Below the pieces are notes generated by a model. The model saw only the letters and a program-made list of their open reading frames with translations. It was not told the DNA's origin and searched no databases. The translations under genes and the position numbers were made by a program. From an uncultured Clostridium sp. (GTDB lineage: Bacteria; Bacillota; Clostridia; Lachnospirales; Lachnospiraceae): DNA of 20,007 nucleotides. This document shows, in pieces, positions 13,873 to 20,007 of the stretch (position 1 is the first letter of the stretch; each line of letters starts with the position of its first letter). The DNA is taken from contig USBM01000010.1 of assembly GCA_900552885.1 (NCBI GenBank), forward strand, positions 1-20,007. The letters run 5' to 3'.

Positions 13873-14918
13873 ATCGCAAACAGAAGATGAAGATTGCAGG
13901 ACAGATTGGTCTGGTAGTCCTTGGAATAATTGTAATATATTTGATCGTTATGCTCATTGATAACCGGATCGGCATATTTGATTCCGGCGAAGATGAGGAT
14001 GAGTCTTATGAGGAAGAGGAACTTCCGATCGAGATTGACGGGCAGGAATATGAACTTGCCCATGATATGAAGACGTACCTTATTATGGGTACCGACAACA
14101 GCGGGAATGAGGAAGCCGAAGACCGTGACAGTTATGACGGTTCGATGGCAGATTTTATGTTATTGGTGGTCGTTGATGACACCGATCAGACATACCGGTA
14201 CATCCAGCTCAACCGGGATACGATCACGAAGGTGCCATTATTACAGAAAGACCATACGGCATATGCAAGTGCAGATATCCAGATGTGTGTATCTCATGCA
14301 TATGGTGGAAGTAAGGAAGAGGGCTGTGAGAATACAGTACGTACCGTGTCGATGTTCCTTCATGGAATACCGATCGACGGCTACTACGCCATGAAGATGG
14401 AGGCAATTCCGGAACTTAACCATGCAGTTGGTGGAGTGACGGTTACCATAGAAGATGATTTTACAGAGATTGATCCGGAGATGAAGCCGGGGGTCACACT
14501 GAAGCTTAGTGATGAGCAGGCTTACACATTCGTTCACAGCAGAATGGATGTTGGAGATGGACAGAATACTTCGAGAATGCGCCGCCATAGAACTTATATG
14601 GAAGCACTTGCCAAGACTGTGCAGGAGCAGGCAGCACAGGATAAGAAGTATGTGAACCGTATCTATAAGGAATTAATGGACTATTCCACAACGGATATGG
14701 GAAGCAAGTCATTCGGTAATATTGCTTCGAAGATCAACAGCTATACCGACCGGGGATTGGTTACACCGGAAGGAGAGACCAAGGTAGGAGTGAGTGAAGC
14801 ACTTGCTGACGGATTAGAGCATACCGAGTTCTATGCCGATGAGGATGCTTTGGTGAAGCTGATCCGGGATACATATCCGCTTACCGAAGTGGACGATACA
14901 GAAGATGGAGAGGAATAG
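13869..14918 (+). CDS. LytR-CpsA-Psr (LCP) family glycopolymer transferase
   Basis: LCP enzymes attach undecaprenyl-linked glycopolymers to peptidoglycan on the outer face of the membrane. This protein of 349 residues has a single N-terminal membrane helix (about 12-30), an acidic linker (39-52), and then the LCP domain: YLIMGTDNS (70-78), MADFMLLVVVD (93-103), IQLNRDTI (112-119), and HSRMDVGDGQNTSRMRRHR (223-241). D75, D95, R116, D117 and the RMRR arginines match the family. However, the usual RSD triplet before the second motif reads MAD, so one pyrophosphate-binding arginine seems absent. The C-terminal part is acidic. Position inside the cps operon supports capsule attachment. Confidence 0.88.
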   Translation: MNRKQKMKIAGQIGLVVLGIIVIYLIVMLIDNRIGIFDSGEDEDESYEEEELPIEIDGQEYELAHDMKTYLIMGTDNSGNEEAEDRDSYDGSMADFMLLVVVDDTDQTYRYIQLNRDTITKVPLLQKDHTAYASADIQMCVSHAYGGSKEEGCENTVRTVSMFLHGIPIDGYYAMKMEAIPELNHAVGGVTVTIEDDFTEIDPEMKPGVTLKLSDEQAYTFVHSRMDVGDGQNTSRMRRHRTYMEALAKTVQEQAAQDKKYVNRIYKELMDYSTTDMGSKSFGNIASKINSYTDRGLVTPEGETKVGVSEALADGLEHTEFYADEDALVKLIRDTYPLTEVDDTEDGEE

Positions 14919-14924
14919 GATACT

Positions 14925-15734
14925 ATGAACCAGGAAACATTAACACAGCAGACAGAGAATGACGAGATGGAGATCGACCTGCTGGAAGTATTTTACTATT
15001 TGAAGGCAAGAGCATTATGGCTGATATTGGCATTTGTCATCGGTGCAGTTGTGACCGGCTTTATCACCCTTGCGTTTGTTACACCGAAGTATGAAGCGAC
15101 TTCGAAAGTGTATATGGTTGCTTCTTCGAGTGATTCTATGGTAGATCTTACCGATCTTAATATTGGTACTTCTCTTTCGCAGGATTATGTGGAATTGATG
15201 AAGATCCGTCCGGTATTCGAGGATGTTATTGAAGATCTTGATCTGGATTATGATTATGATACATTACTTGGAATGACAGCAATCGGTACAGTCGGAGATA
15301 CCCGTCTGATGAGTATTACGGTAACAAGTACCGACCCAAAAGAGGCAAGAGATATTGCCAATGCATTGGCAAAGCAGGCTGTTACTTATGTACCGAAGGT
15401 CATGGCAGTACAGAAACCACGTGTTGCAGAGAAAGCGATCACACCGGAACATAAGAGTTCGCCAAGTTTGTCGAAGAATACGTTACTCGGTGGTCTGGTT
15501 GCGTTTGTAATCTTAGCAGCAGTCTTTGTAGTACAGTTGTTGATGGATGATACATTCAAGTCTGCCGAAGATGTCGAGAAGATGCTTGGAGTTATGCCTC
15601 TTACCGTTATCCCTGAGGGTAACTTAGAGACGATTGATGATAAGGCAGAGGAAGATATCAGGAAGCAGAAGCGCAAAGAGCGTAAGAAGCGAGAGAAAGA
15701 ACGTAAGAAAGAGGGGAAGAACAATGCCAACTAA
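14925..15734 (+). CDS. cpsC: Capsule chain-length regulator / BY-kinase activator CpsC (Wzz-like)
   Basis: This is the membrane partner of the tyrosine kinase CpsD, controlling polymer length and export. It has 269 residues. Wzz-type features are an N-terminal cytoplasmic stretch, helix 1 (about 31-52) followed by TPKYEATSKVYMV, an extracellular region with helical TDPKEARDIANALAKQAVTYVP (136-157), the Pro-Ser segment SSPSLSKN (178-185), and helix 2 (187-206). After it, SAEDVEKMLGVMPLTVIPEGN resembles the part that activates BY-kinases. The C-terminal tail (246-266) is strikingly Lys/Arg/Glu-rich (KRKERKKREKERKK). The gene starts 6 bases after the LCP stop and overlaps the kinase gene by 11 bases. 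Confidence 0.92.
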   Translation: MNQETLTQQTENDEMEIDLLEVFYYLKARALWLILAFVIGAVVTGFITLAFVTPKYEATSKVYMVASSSDSMVDLTDLNIGTSLSQDYVELMKIRPVFEDVIEDLDLDYDYDTLLGMTAIGTVGDTRLMSITVTSTDPKEARDIANALAKQAVTYVPKVMAVQKPRVAEKAITPEHKSSPSLSKNTLLGGLVAFVILAAVFVVQLLMDDTFKSAEDVEKMLGVMPLTVIPEGNLETIDDKAEEDIRKQKRKERKKREKERKKEGKNNAN

Positions 15735-16455
15735 GAATTATGTGAAAGCAACCGTCGGCAATATGCCGGAACTTCCCTATGCAATAGAAGAAGCGGTCAA
15801 CCGTCTTCGTGTTAATATCGGATTCCTTGGTGAAGATGTCCGTAAGATCATGGTCATCAGTACCACACCGGATGAAGGTAAGAGTTTTGTTACGATGCAG
15901 TTGTGGAGACAGCTTGCAGAAGCAGGTACTCCGACCGCATTGATCGATATGGATCTGCGTAAGTCCGTTATGGTGGACAAGTACCAGATTGCAAGAGAAG
16001 ATGGCAAGAAGATTCAGGGAACCTCTTATTATCTTGCCAATAAGATGCCGATAGAAGAGGCGATGTTACAGACGAATATCGGTGCAGGAGCAGTACTCCC
16101 GAACGTTGATAACGTGGTGAACCCTTCGATGCTCTTAGAGAGTAAGAAGTTAGAAGATACATTGAATACATTAACAGAAGAATTCCGTTATGTGGTGCTT
16201 GATTGTCCGCCACTTGATCTTGTATCTGATGGAGAGCGGATCGGTGCCTTATGTGATGGTGCGATCTTAGTTGTCCGTGGTGGTGAGACACCGAAGAGTA
16301 TGATCCGGAATTCCATCCGTCAGTTGGAGCGTGCCAACTGCCCGTTGTTAGGTGTTGTGCTTAACCGTGTGAAGGGTTCCGGCAGTGGTTACTATTATAA
16401 GCAGTACGGTGGTAAGTATGGCTATTACGGCAAGGATGGTTACTACTACAAGTAA
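15724..16455 (+). CDS. cpsD: Bacterial tyrosine kinase CpsD/YwqD
   Basis: This cytoplasmic BY-kinase autophosphorylates on a C-terminal tyrosine cluster and is activated by CpsC. The correct start is ATG 15724 (243 residues), with the site GAGGGGA upstream; the frame is open further upstream but only overlaps cpsC. The Walker A motif STTPDEGKS (46-54) departs slightly from the usual PGEGKS. Walker A' is ALIDMDLRKS (72-81) and Walker B is VVLDCPPLDLVSDG (157-170). The tail 223-242 contains ten tyrosines separated by Gly and Lys. The dedicated phosphatase is CpsB, encoded first in the operon. Identification is firm. Confidence 0.94.
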   Translation: MPTKNYVKATVGNMPELPYAIEEAVNRLRVNIGFLGEDVRKIMVISTTPDEGKSFVTMQLWRQLAEAGTPTALIDMDLRKSVMVDKYQIAREDGKKIQGTSYYLANKMPIEEAMLQTNIGAGAVLPNVDNVVNPSMLLESKKLEDTLNTLTEEFRYVVLDCPPLDLVSDGERIGALCDGAILVVRGGETPKSMIRNSIRQLERANCPLLGVVLNRVKGSGSGYYYKQYGGKYGYYGKDGYYYK

Positions 16456-16462
16456 GTTATGT

Positions 16463-16494
16463 GAGTTCCCTGATGTGCATTGCAGATCGGGCTC
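16463..16494 (+). other. Bulged hairpin between cpsD and the secreted-protein gene
   Basis: GAG-TT-CCC-T-GAT pairs with ATC-GGG-CTC, nine pairs with two left-side bulges and an 11-base loop. No U-run follows, so it is not a normal terminator. It could be an mRNA processing or stabilising element in front of a gene with highly expressed-type codons. Confidence 0.3.
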
Positions 16495-16527
16495 AAATAT
16501 AAGTATTGAAGGAAGGAGGATATAATC

Positions 16528-16998
16528 GTGAAGTCATTAAAGAAAAAGTTAGCAGGTATCTTAGCTATGACTATGTTAGTTGGTGCAGCAGCTTCTGCAG
16601 CAACACCTAGCCCAGCTAAAAAGGCTGAGCCTAAGGCTCAGACAGCAGTAGCAGTAGAGTCTGTAACTGTTAATACAACAGCAGATGGTACAGCTACAAT
16701 TGCTAAGGTTGACACAAAGAAGAAGAACGTTACTGTTCCTACAACTGTTAAGGTTGATGGTGTAGAGTATGCTGTTACTTCTATCGCTAAAGGTGCTTTC
16801 AAGGGCTTAAAGAAGAATGCTGTAATCAGCATCAACACAACTAAGTCTTTAAAAGTAGCTAAGAAGGCTTTCAAGGGTAACACCAAGAAAGTTGTTATCA
16901 AAGTCAACAAGAAGATGTCTAAGAAAGAGTTGAAGAAATTCAAGAAGGCTCTTAAGAAGGCAGGATTCCAGGGTAAAGTTAAGAAGGCTTTGAAATAG
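16528..16998 (+). CDS. Small, very lysine-rich secreted protein, BspA/LRR_5-like
   Basis: This exported protein of 156 residues has no known function. The start is GTG, set by AAGGAGG with an 8-base spacer. Signal peptide: MKSLKKK, a hydrophobic core, and probable cleavage after AASA near residue 24. The middle resembles a single BspA-type leucine-rich unit: VTVPTTVKVDGVEYAVTSIA followed by KGAFKGLKKNAVISI and KVAKKAFKGNTKKVVI. The C-terminal end is a lysine-rich helix (KMSKKELKKFKKALKKAG). I count 38 Lys against 7 Asp/Glu. Codons ending in T (GCT, GTT, ACT) are far commoner than in neighbouring genes, the style of highly expressed genes. It sits between cpsD and two hairpins, so it may be the last gene of the cps unit. 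Binding to the anionic wall or capsule is a guess. Confidence 0.8.
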   Translation: MKSLKKKLAGILAMTMLVGAAASAATPSPAKKAEPKAQTAVAVESVTVNTTADGTATIAKVDTKKKNVTVPTTVKVDGVEYAVTSIAKGAFKGLKKNAVISINTTKSLKVAKKAFKGNTKKVVIKVNKKMSKKELKKFKKALKKAGFQGKVKKALK

Positions 16999-17018
16999 TA
17001 CTTGTTAACGGACTACCA

Positions 17019-17048
17019 TCGGACAGGTAGACTTTCCTGCCTGTCCGG
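17019..17048 (+). other. GC-rich hairpin after the secreted-protein gene
   Basis: CGGACAGGTAG (17020-17030) pairs with CTGCCTGTCCG (17037-17047), 11 pairs including one G-U around ACTTTC. It is followed by GGGGTGTG rather than a U-run, so it is more likely a 3' stabilising structure than a terminator. Confidence 0.5.
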
Positions 17049-17080
17049 GGGTGTGTTCCCTGTAATACAATCAGAGTGAA

Positions 17081-17154
17081 GAATAAGGAATGTACTCTTA
17101 CCGAATGTTGGATACAATGATTCGACGAGGGTAAGAATATATTCCTTGTTTTTT
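17081..17154 (+). terminator. Intrinsic terminator with long stem and T6 tail
   Basis: The arm 17085-17102 pairs with 17130-17147: 17 of 18 positions as RNA, with one G-U and one C-A mismatch. The loop contains a further small stem, CGAAT/ATTCG. The right arm is followed by G and TTTTTT (17149-17154). It would end transcripts arriving from the cps operon. Confidence 0.85.
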
Positions 17155-17173
17155 ATAACAATATAACTATAAT
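17146..17173 (+). promoter_or_regulatory. Candidate capD promoter overlapping the terminator tail
   Basis: TTGTTT (17146-17151) and TATAAT (17168-17173) are separated by 16 bases. The -35 box overlaps the U-run of the preceding terminator. It would give capD a leader of about 250 bases that includes the hairpin at 17243-17304. Confidence 0.5.
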
Positions 17174-17242
17174 AACTATAAGAAGTTTCGGAAGAGAATC
17201 GTCGCCTGGTGCGCGTTTTGTGAAGGGATGGATAACATTCAG

Positions 17243-17309
17243 ATACCCTGTTCAAGGTGCGTCAGCCATGTTGGAATGGCGAAGCATATCCTTGGATGGG
17301 GTATTTTTT
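17243..17309 (+). terminator. Terminator-like hairpin within the capD leader (possible attenuator)
   Basis: The arm 17243-17257 (ATACCCTGTTCAAGG) pairs along all 15 bases with 17290-17304 (CCTTGGATGGGGTAT), with three G-U pairs. Inside it are a TGC/GCA step and an apical GCCAT-GTTGGA-ATGGC stem. The right arm runs directly into TTTTTT (17304-17309). This is the form of an intrinsic terminator, yet it lies about 125 bases before the capD start and after its probable promoter. Regulated read-through (attenuation or antitermination) is the natural inference. Confidence 0.7.
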
Positions 17310-17433
17310 GCTTTGTGAAGAAGATGTGGCTGCGTTCAGTGGGGTTATACCCATGATGGTAGTAAGGTTCTGTAGGAAAGAAGCTTCCGGTGTAATAATA
17401 TACGAATGCATAGAAGTAGGAGAGTACGGAACC

Positions 17434-19473
17434 ATGTCTCAGGTAGGAACAGAACAGGTAACAAAAGATAAGAAAGAGAGGATTCATTGGAATATCATAT
17501 CCATATACCTTATGGTGTATGATGTGATCGCGGTGAACTTTTCTTTCTTTTTTGGTCTTCTGCTGCGGTTTGACTTCAAGTTCTCACAGATCCCAACGGA
17601 GTATATGCGTGCTTTTCTGATATTCGCACCATTCTATACGGTGTTCGTGTTGATCATATTCTATGTGATGCGATTATATAACAGTCTGTGGCGTTTCGCC
17701 AGTTTCAATGAATTGAACCGGATCATGGGTGCTACGGTAATCACGGTGGTATTCCATATTGTATGTATTACTGCGTTCGTATTGCGTATGCCAATCTCTT
17801 ACTATATGGTTGGTGCCATGATGCAGTTCGTATTGGTAACGGCAATCCGTTTCTCCTATCGGTATATCTCGTTAGAGCGTGCAAAACGGGAAAGTGATAA
17901 TACATCAGTACACCGTGCCATGATCATTGGTGCCGGTGCCGCAGGACAGCTATTGGTAAGGGAGCTGAACAGTTCAACAGAGGCAGATGCCAAGGCGTGT
18001 TGTGTGATCGATGATGATATGAAGAAGGTTGGACGTTATATTGAAGATATTCCGGTAGTCGGTAACCGGGATACGATCTTTGAGAATGTGGAGAAGTATC
18101 AGATTGATCAGATCCTTCTCGCAATCCCAACAGCATCGGCACAGAATGTCCGGGACATTCTTGCTATCTGTAATGAGACAGAGTGCGAGATCAAACGACT
18201 GCCGGGCGTGTATCAGATTGCGAACGGTGATGTGCTGCTCAGCAAGATGAAGCCGGTGGCAGTAGAAGATCTGCTTGGACGGGAGCCGATCAAGGCAGAT
18301 ATGGATAAGATATTCGATTATATTACGGGAAAAGTAATCCTCATTACCGGCGGTGGTGGATCTATTGGTTCGGAATTATGCCGGCAGATTGCATCTCATA
18401 ATCCGAAGCAGTTGATCATCTTCGAGATCTATGAGAACAATGCATATGATATTGAACAGGAATTAAAGCGGAATTATCCGAATCTAAATCTGCTTACCTT
18501 AATCGGTTCGGTGCGTGACAGCCGCCGTATCAACTGGGTGTTCGAGACATATCACCCGGAGATTGTATATCATGCGGCAGCCCATAAGCATGTGCCGTTA
18601 ATGGAGACCAGTCCGAATGAGGCGATCAAGAATAATGTGATCGGAACTTACAAGACAGCATTTGCAGCACTCAAACATGGTGCGAAGAAGTTCGTTCTGA
18701 TCAGTACGGATAAAGCGGTGAATCCAACGAATGTTATGGGTGCCAGCAAGCGGTTATGTGAGATGGTCATCCAGAGTATGGATTATGTCAGCAAGAATAA
18801 GTTGTTCGGAATTCTGCCATATGTGCATGCACATTCCGGAGGAATTGATGAGGTGCATATGATCCATGATTCCGTGGATGAGGCGATGGAAGAGGCTGCC
18901 TGCACGATGGAGATGAAGAGTGAGAAATCGGATGGAAACCGTACCGAATTCGTTGCAGTACGTTTCGGTAATGTATTAGGAAGCAATGGCTCGGTCATTC
19001 CGTTATTCAAGAAGCAGATTGAAGCAGGTGGGCCGGTAACGGTTACGCATCCGGATATTATCCGATACTTCATGACAATCCCGGAAGCAGTTAGTCTTGT
19101 GTTAGAGGCGAGTGTGAATGCCTGGGGTGGGGAGATCTTCGTTCTCGATATGGGAGAGCCGGTGAAGATTGATACATTGGCAAAGAATCTGATCCGCTTG
19201 TCCGGTTACAAGCCGGGAGAGGATATTAAGATTGTATATACCGGATTGCGTCCGGGAGAGAAGCTTTATGAAGAGAAGCTGATGGCAGAGGAAGGTATGA
19301 AGAAGACGGATAATGAGTTGATTCATATTGGTAAACCGATTCCTTTTGATGTCAAGGAATTCTTTGAACAGTTGGAACGATTCGCAGCGGCCAGTTATGA
19401 GAATGACGAGCATATTGTGGATCTGGTGAAAGAGGTTGTGACGACGTATCATAGTGCCACAAGTGATGATTAG
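17434..19473 (+). CDS. capD: CapD/PglF-type membrane UDP-sugar 4,6-dehydratase
   Basis: The enzyme converts UDP-GlcNAc (or a related nucleotide sugar) to a UDP-4-keto-6-deoxy sugar for surface polysaccharide. The start is ATG 17434 (679 residues, AGGAG upstream); the open frame extends to 17257 but crosses the leader hairpin. Four membrane helices span about 20-140, and a first Rossmann domain carries IIGAGAAGQ (164-172). The SDR domain has TGGGGSIGSE (305-314), HAAAHKHVPLME and the STDKAVNPTNVMGASKR block (424-440), in which Met (M435) replaces the classic SDR tyrosine, as in PglF/WbpM enzymes. An insert of about 50 residues (452-503) precedes TEFVAVRFGNVLGSNGS. The product is the usual precursor for the transaminase and PglD acetyltransferase steps. 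Confidence 0.92.
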   Translation: MSQVGTEQVTKDKKERIHWNIISIYLMVYDVIAVNFSFFFGLLLRFDFKFSQIPTEYMRAFLIFAPFYTVFVLIIFYVMRLYNSLWRFASFNELNRIMGATVITVVFHIVCITAFVLRMPISYYMVGAMMQFVLVTAIRFSYRYISLERAKRESDNTSVHRAMIIGAGAAGQLLVRELNSSTEADAKACCVIDDDMKKVGRYIEDIPVVGNRDTIFENVEKYQIDQILLAIPTASAQNVRDILAICNETECEIKRLPGVYQIANGDVLLSKMKPVAVEDLLGREPIKADMDKIFDYITGKVILITGGGGSIGSELCRQIASHNPKQLIIFEIYENNAYDIEQELKRNYPNLNLLTLIGSVRDSRRINWVFETYHPEIVYHAAAHKHVPLMETSPNEAIKNNVIGTYKTAFAALKHGAKKFVLISTDKAVNPTNVMGASKRLCEMVIQSMDYVSKNKLFGILPYVHAHSGGIDEVHMIHDSVDEAMEEAACTMEMKSEKSDGNRTEFVAVRFGNVLGSNGSVIPLFKKQIEAGGPVTVTHPDIIRYFMTIPEAVSLVLEASVNAWGGEIFVLDMGEPVKIDTLAKNLIRLSGYKPGEDIKIVYTGLRPGEKLYEEKLMAEEGMKKTDNELIHIGKPIPFDVKEFFEQLERFAAASYENDEHIVDLVKEVVTTYHSATSDD

Positions 19474-19489
19474 ATAAGGACACGTAATT

Positions 19490-20002
19490 ATGGGTAAGGA
19501 CACGAACCTTTTGATAATAGGTGCAGGTCAATACGGACATGTAGTTAAAGAGATAGCAGAATTGATGGGGTGTTATGAGAAGATAGATTTTGTTGACGAT
19601 AATTCAGATGAATCTATTGGGAGAATATCCGATTTGGATGAACTGTCTAATATGTATAGTAATGTAATTGTTGCGATTGGTAATGCAAATATAAGAAAAA
19701 GTATTATGGCGGAATTACATCAGTATAATATAATATCTGTTATTCATCCGCGGGCAGTAATAAGTAAGAATTGTGTAATTGGAAGGGGATGCGTTGTAGA
19801 AGCAGGTGCAGTTATCAATACAGATGTACAACTTGAAGAGGGTGTGCTTGTGTCAGCAGGGGCTGTTGTGAATCATAATAGTAAAGTAGGTAGTTGTTCA
19901 CATATTGACTGCAATAGTGTTGTTGAGTCGGGATGTATTGTACCAAATGCTTTGAAAATACATAGTGGCACTGTGTTTACAAAGAATATGTCAAAAGGTT
20001 AA
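19490..20002 (+). CDS. PglD/NeuD-like sugar O/N-acetyltransferase
   Basis: This is a left-handed beta-helix acyltransferase of 170 residues, rather shorter than the usual 200-220. An N-terminal Rossmann-like nucleotide-sugar domain begins LLIIGAGQYGHVVKEIAE (7-24) and includes VDDN. Hexapeptide repeats run from about 88 (AVISKNCVIGRGCVVEAGAVIN) to the C-terminus; the NHN motif puts the probable catalytic base at H129. PglD acetylates the 4-amino sugar formed from CapD-type products, so the location after capD fits, although the aminotransferase would lie beyond the window. AAGGA (19476-19480) is the ribosome site. Codons are clearly more A/T-rich than in capD, with many ATA isoleucines, suggesting acquired sequence. 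Exact substrate unknown. Confidence 0.82.
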   Translation: MGKDTNLLIIGAGQYGHVVKEIAELMGCYEKIDFVDDNSDESIGRISDLDELSNMYSNVIVAIGNANIRKSIMAELHQYNIISVIHPRAVISKNCVIGRGCVVEAGAVINTDVQLEEGVLVSAGAVVNHNSKVGSCSHIDCNSVVESGCIVPNALKIHSGTVFTKNMSKG

Positions 20003-20007
20003 GAGGC

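Noticed and set aside
15634..15723. Upstream extension of the BY-kinase frame
   Set aside because: It overlaps the Lys/Arg-rich end of cpsC, gives unrelated basic sequence, and ATG 15724 has a good ribosome site.
17019..17048. Intrinsic terminator after the secreted protein gene
   Set aside because: The stem is strong but is followed by GGGG rather than a U-run; the true terminator is the next hairpin.
17257..17433. N-terminal extension of CapD from a GTG at 17257
   Set aside because: It lacks a ribosome site, begins inside a terminator-shaped hairpin, and the translated stretch has no resemblance to the CapD membrane start; ATG 17434 has AGGAG upstream.
1..20007. CRISPR arrays, tRNA/rRNA genes, insertion sequences, toxin-antitoxin or phage-defence genes
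   Set aside because: No regularly spaced repeats, transposase motifs, structural RNA signatures or defence-type domains were recognised; all well-supported genes have housekeeping or surface-polysaccharide type assignments.

Overview
The window reads as ordinary chromosome from a low-to-mid GC, spore-former-related Firmicute, most likely a Lachnospiraceae member (Clostridia). Supporting this are the MurT/GatD pair (a Gram-positive lipid II amidation enzyme), WYL and DUF1002 proteins of the clostridial type, AGGAGG-like ribosome sites before nearly every gene, and a PHP-phosphatase/BY-kinase capsule locus. All 17 genes lie on the + strand. I see no rRNA, tRNA, CRISPR array, insertion sequence or phage gene. 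Species assignment is inference.

Layout. (1) 41-3328: murT, gatD and a WYL-domain regulator. (2) 3457-6857: glycerol kinase, a membrane zinc metallopeptidase (YugP type) and a secreted DUF1002 protein with its own promoter, ending at a perfect 18-bp terminator hairpin (6870-6909). Copies of a short structured repeat sit before gatD and glpK. (3) 6956-10535: a promoter with a palindromic -35 region, a structured leader, a CorA-type magnesium transporter, and two membrane proteins related to the proton-channel subunits of complex I / Mrp antiporters. Neither membrane protein has any of the usual complex partners nearby. (4) 10555-12676: a separately promoted cassette of a stand-alone acyl/peptidyl carrier protein, a BtrH-like protein of the kind found in non-ribosomal peptide clusters, and an Sfp-type phosphopantetheinyl transferase. 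This is the best candidate for an undescribed small acyl- or aminoacyl-transfer pathway. (5) 12677-20007: a surface-polysaccharide locus. A 473-bp regulatory region (palindromes, two tandem promoters, a small terminator-like hairpin) precedes the PHP tyrosine phosphatase CpsB, an LCP glycopolymer transferase, the chain-length regulator CpsC, the BY-kinase CpsD and a very lysine-rich small secreted protein. After two strong hairpins with a promoter between them come a CapD/PglF-type UDP-sugar 4,6-dehydratase and a PglD-like sugar acetyltransferase. The last gene has a clearly more AT-rich codon style and probably marks the start of the variable, strain-specific part of the locus.

How the genes work together. 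MurT/GatD amidate lipid II. CpsC/CpsD with CpsB form the phospho-tyrosine switch controlling polymer assembly, and the LCP enzyme attaches polymer to the wall. CapD makes a 4-keto-6-deoxy sugar, which after transamination could be N-acetylated by the PglD-like enzyme. Two hairpin-plus-U-run structures (17081-17154 and 17243-17309) suggest that expression of the sugar genes is controlled by termination or antitermination.
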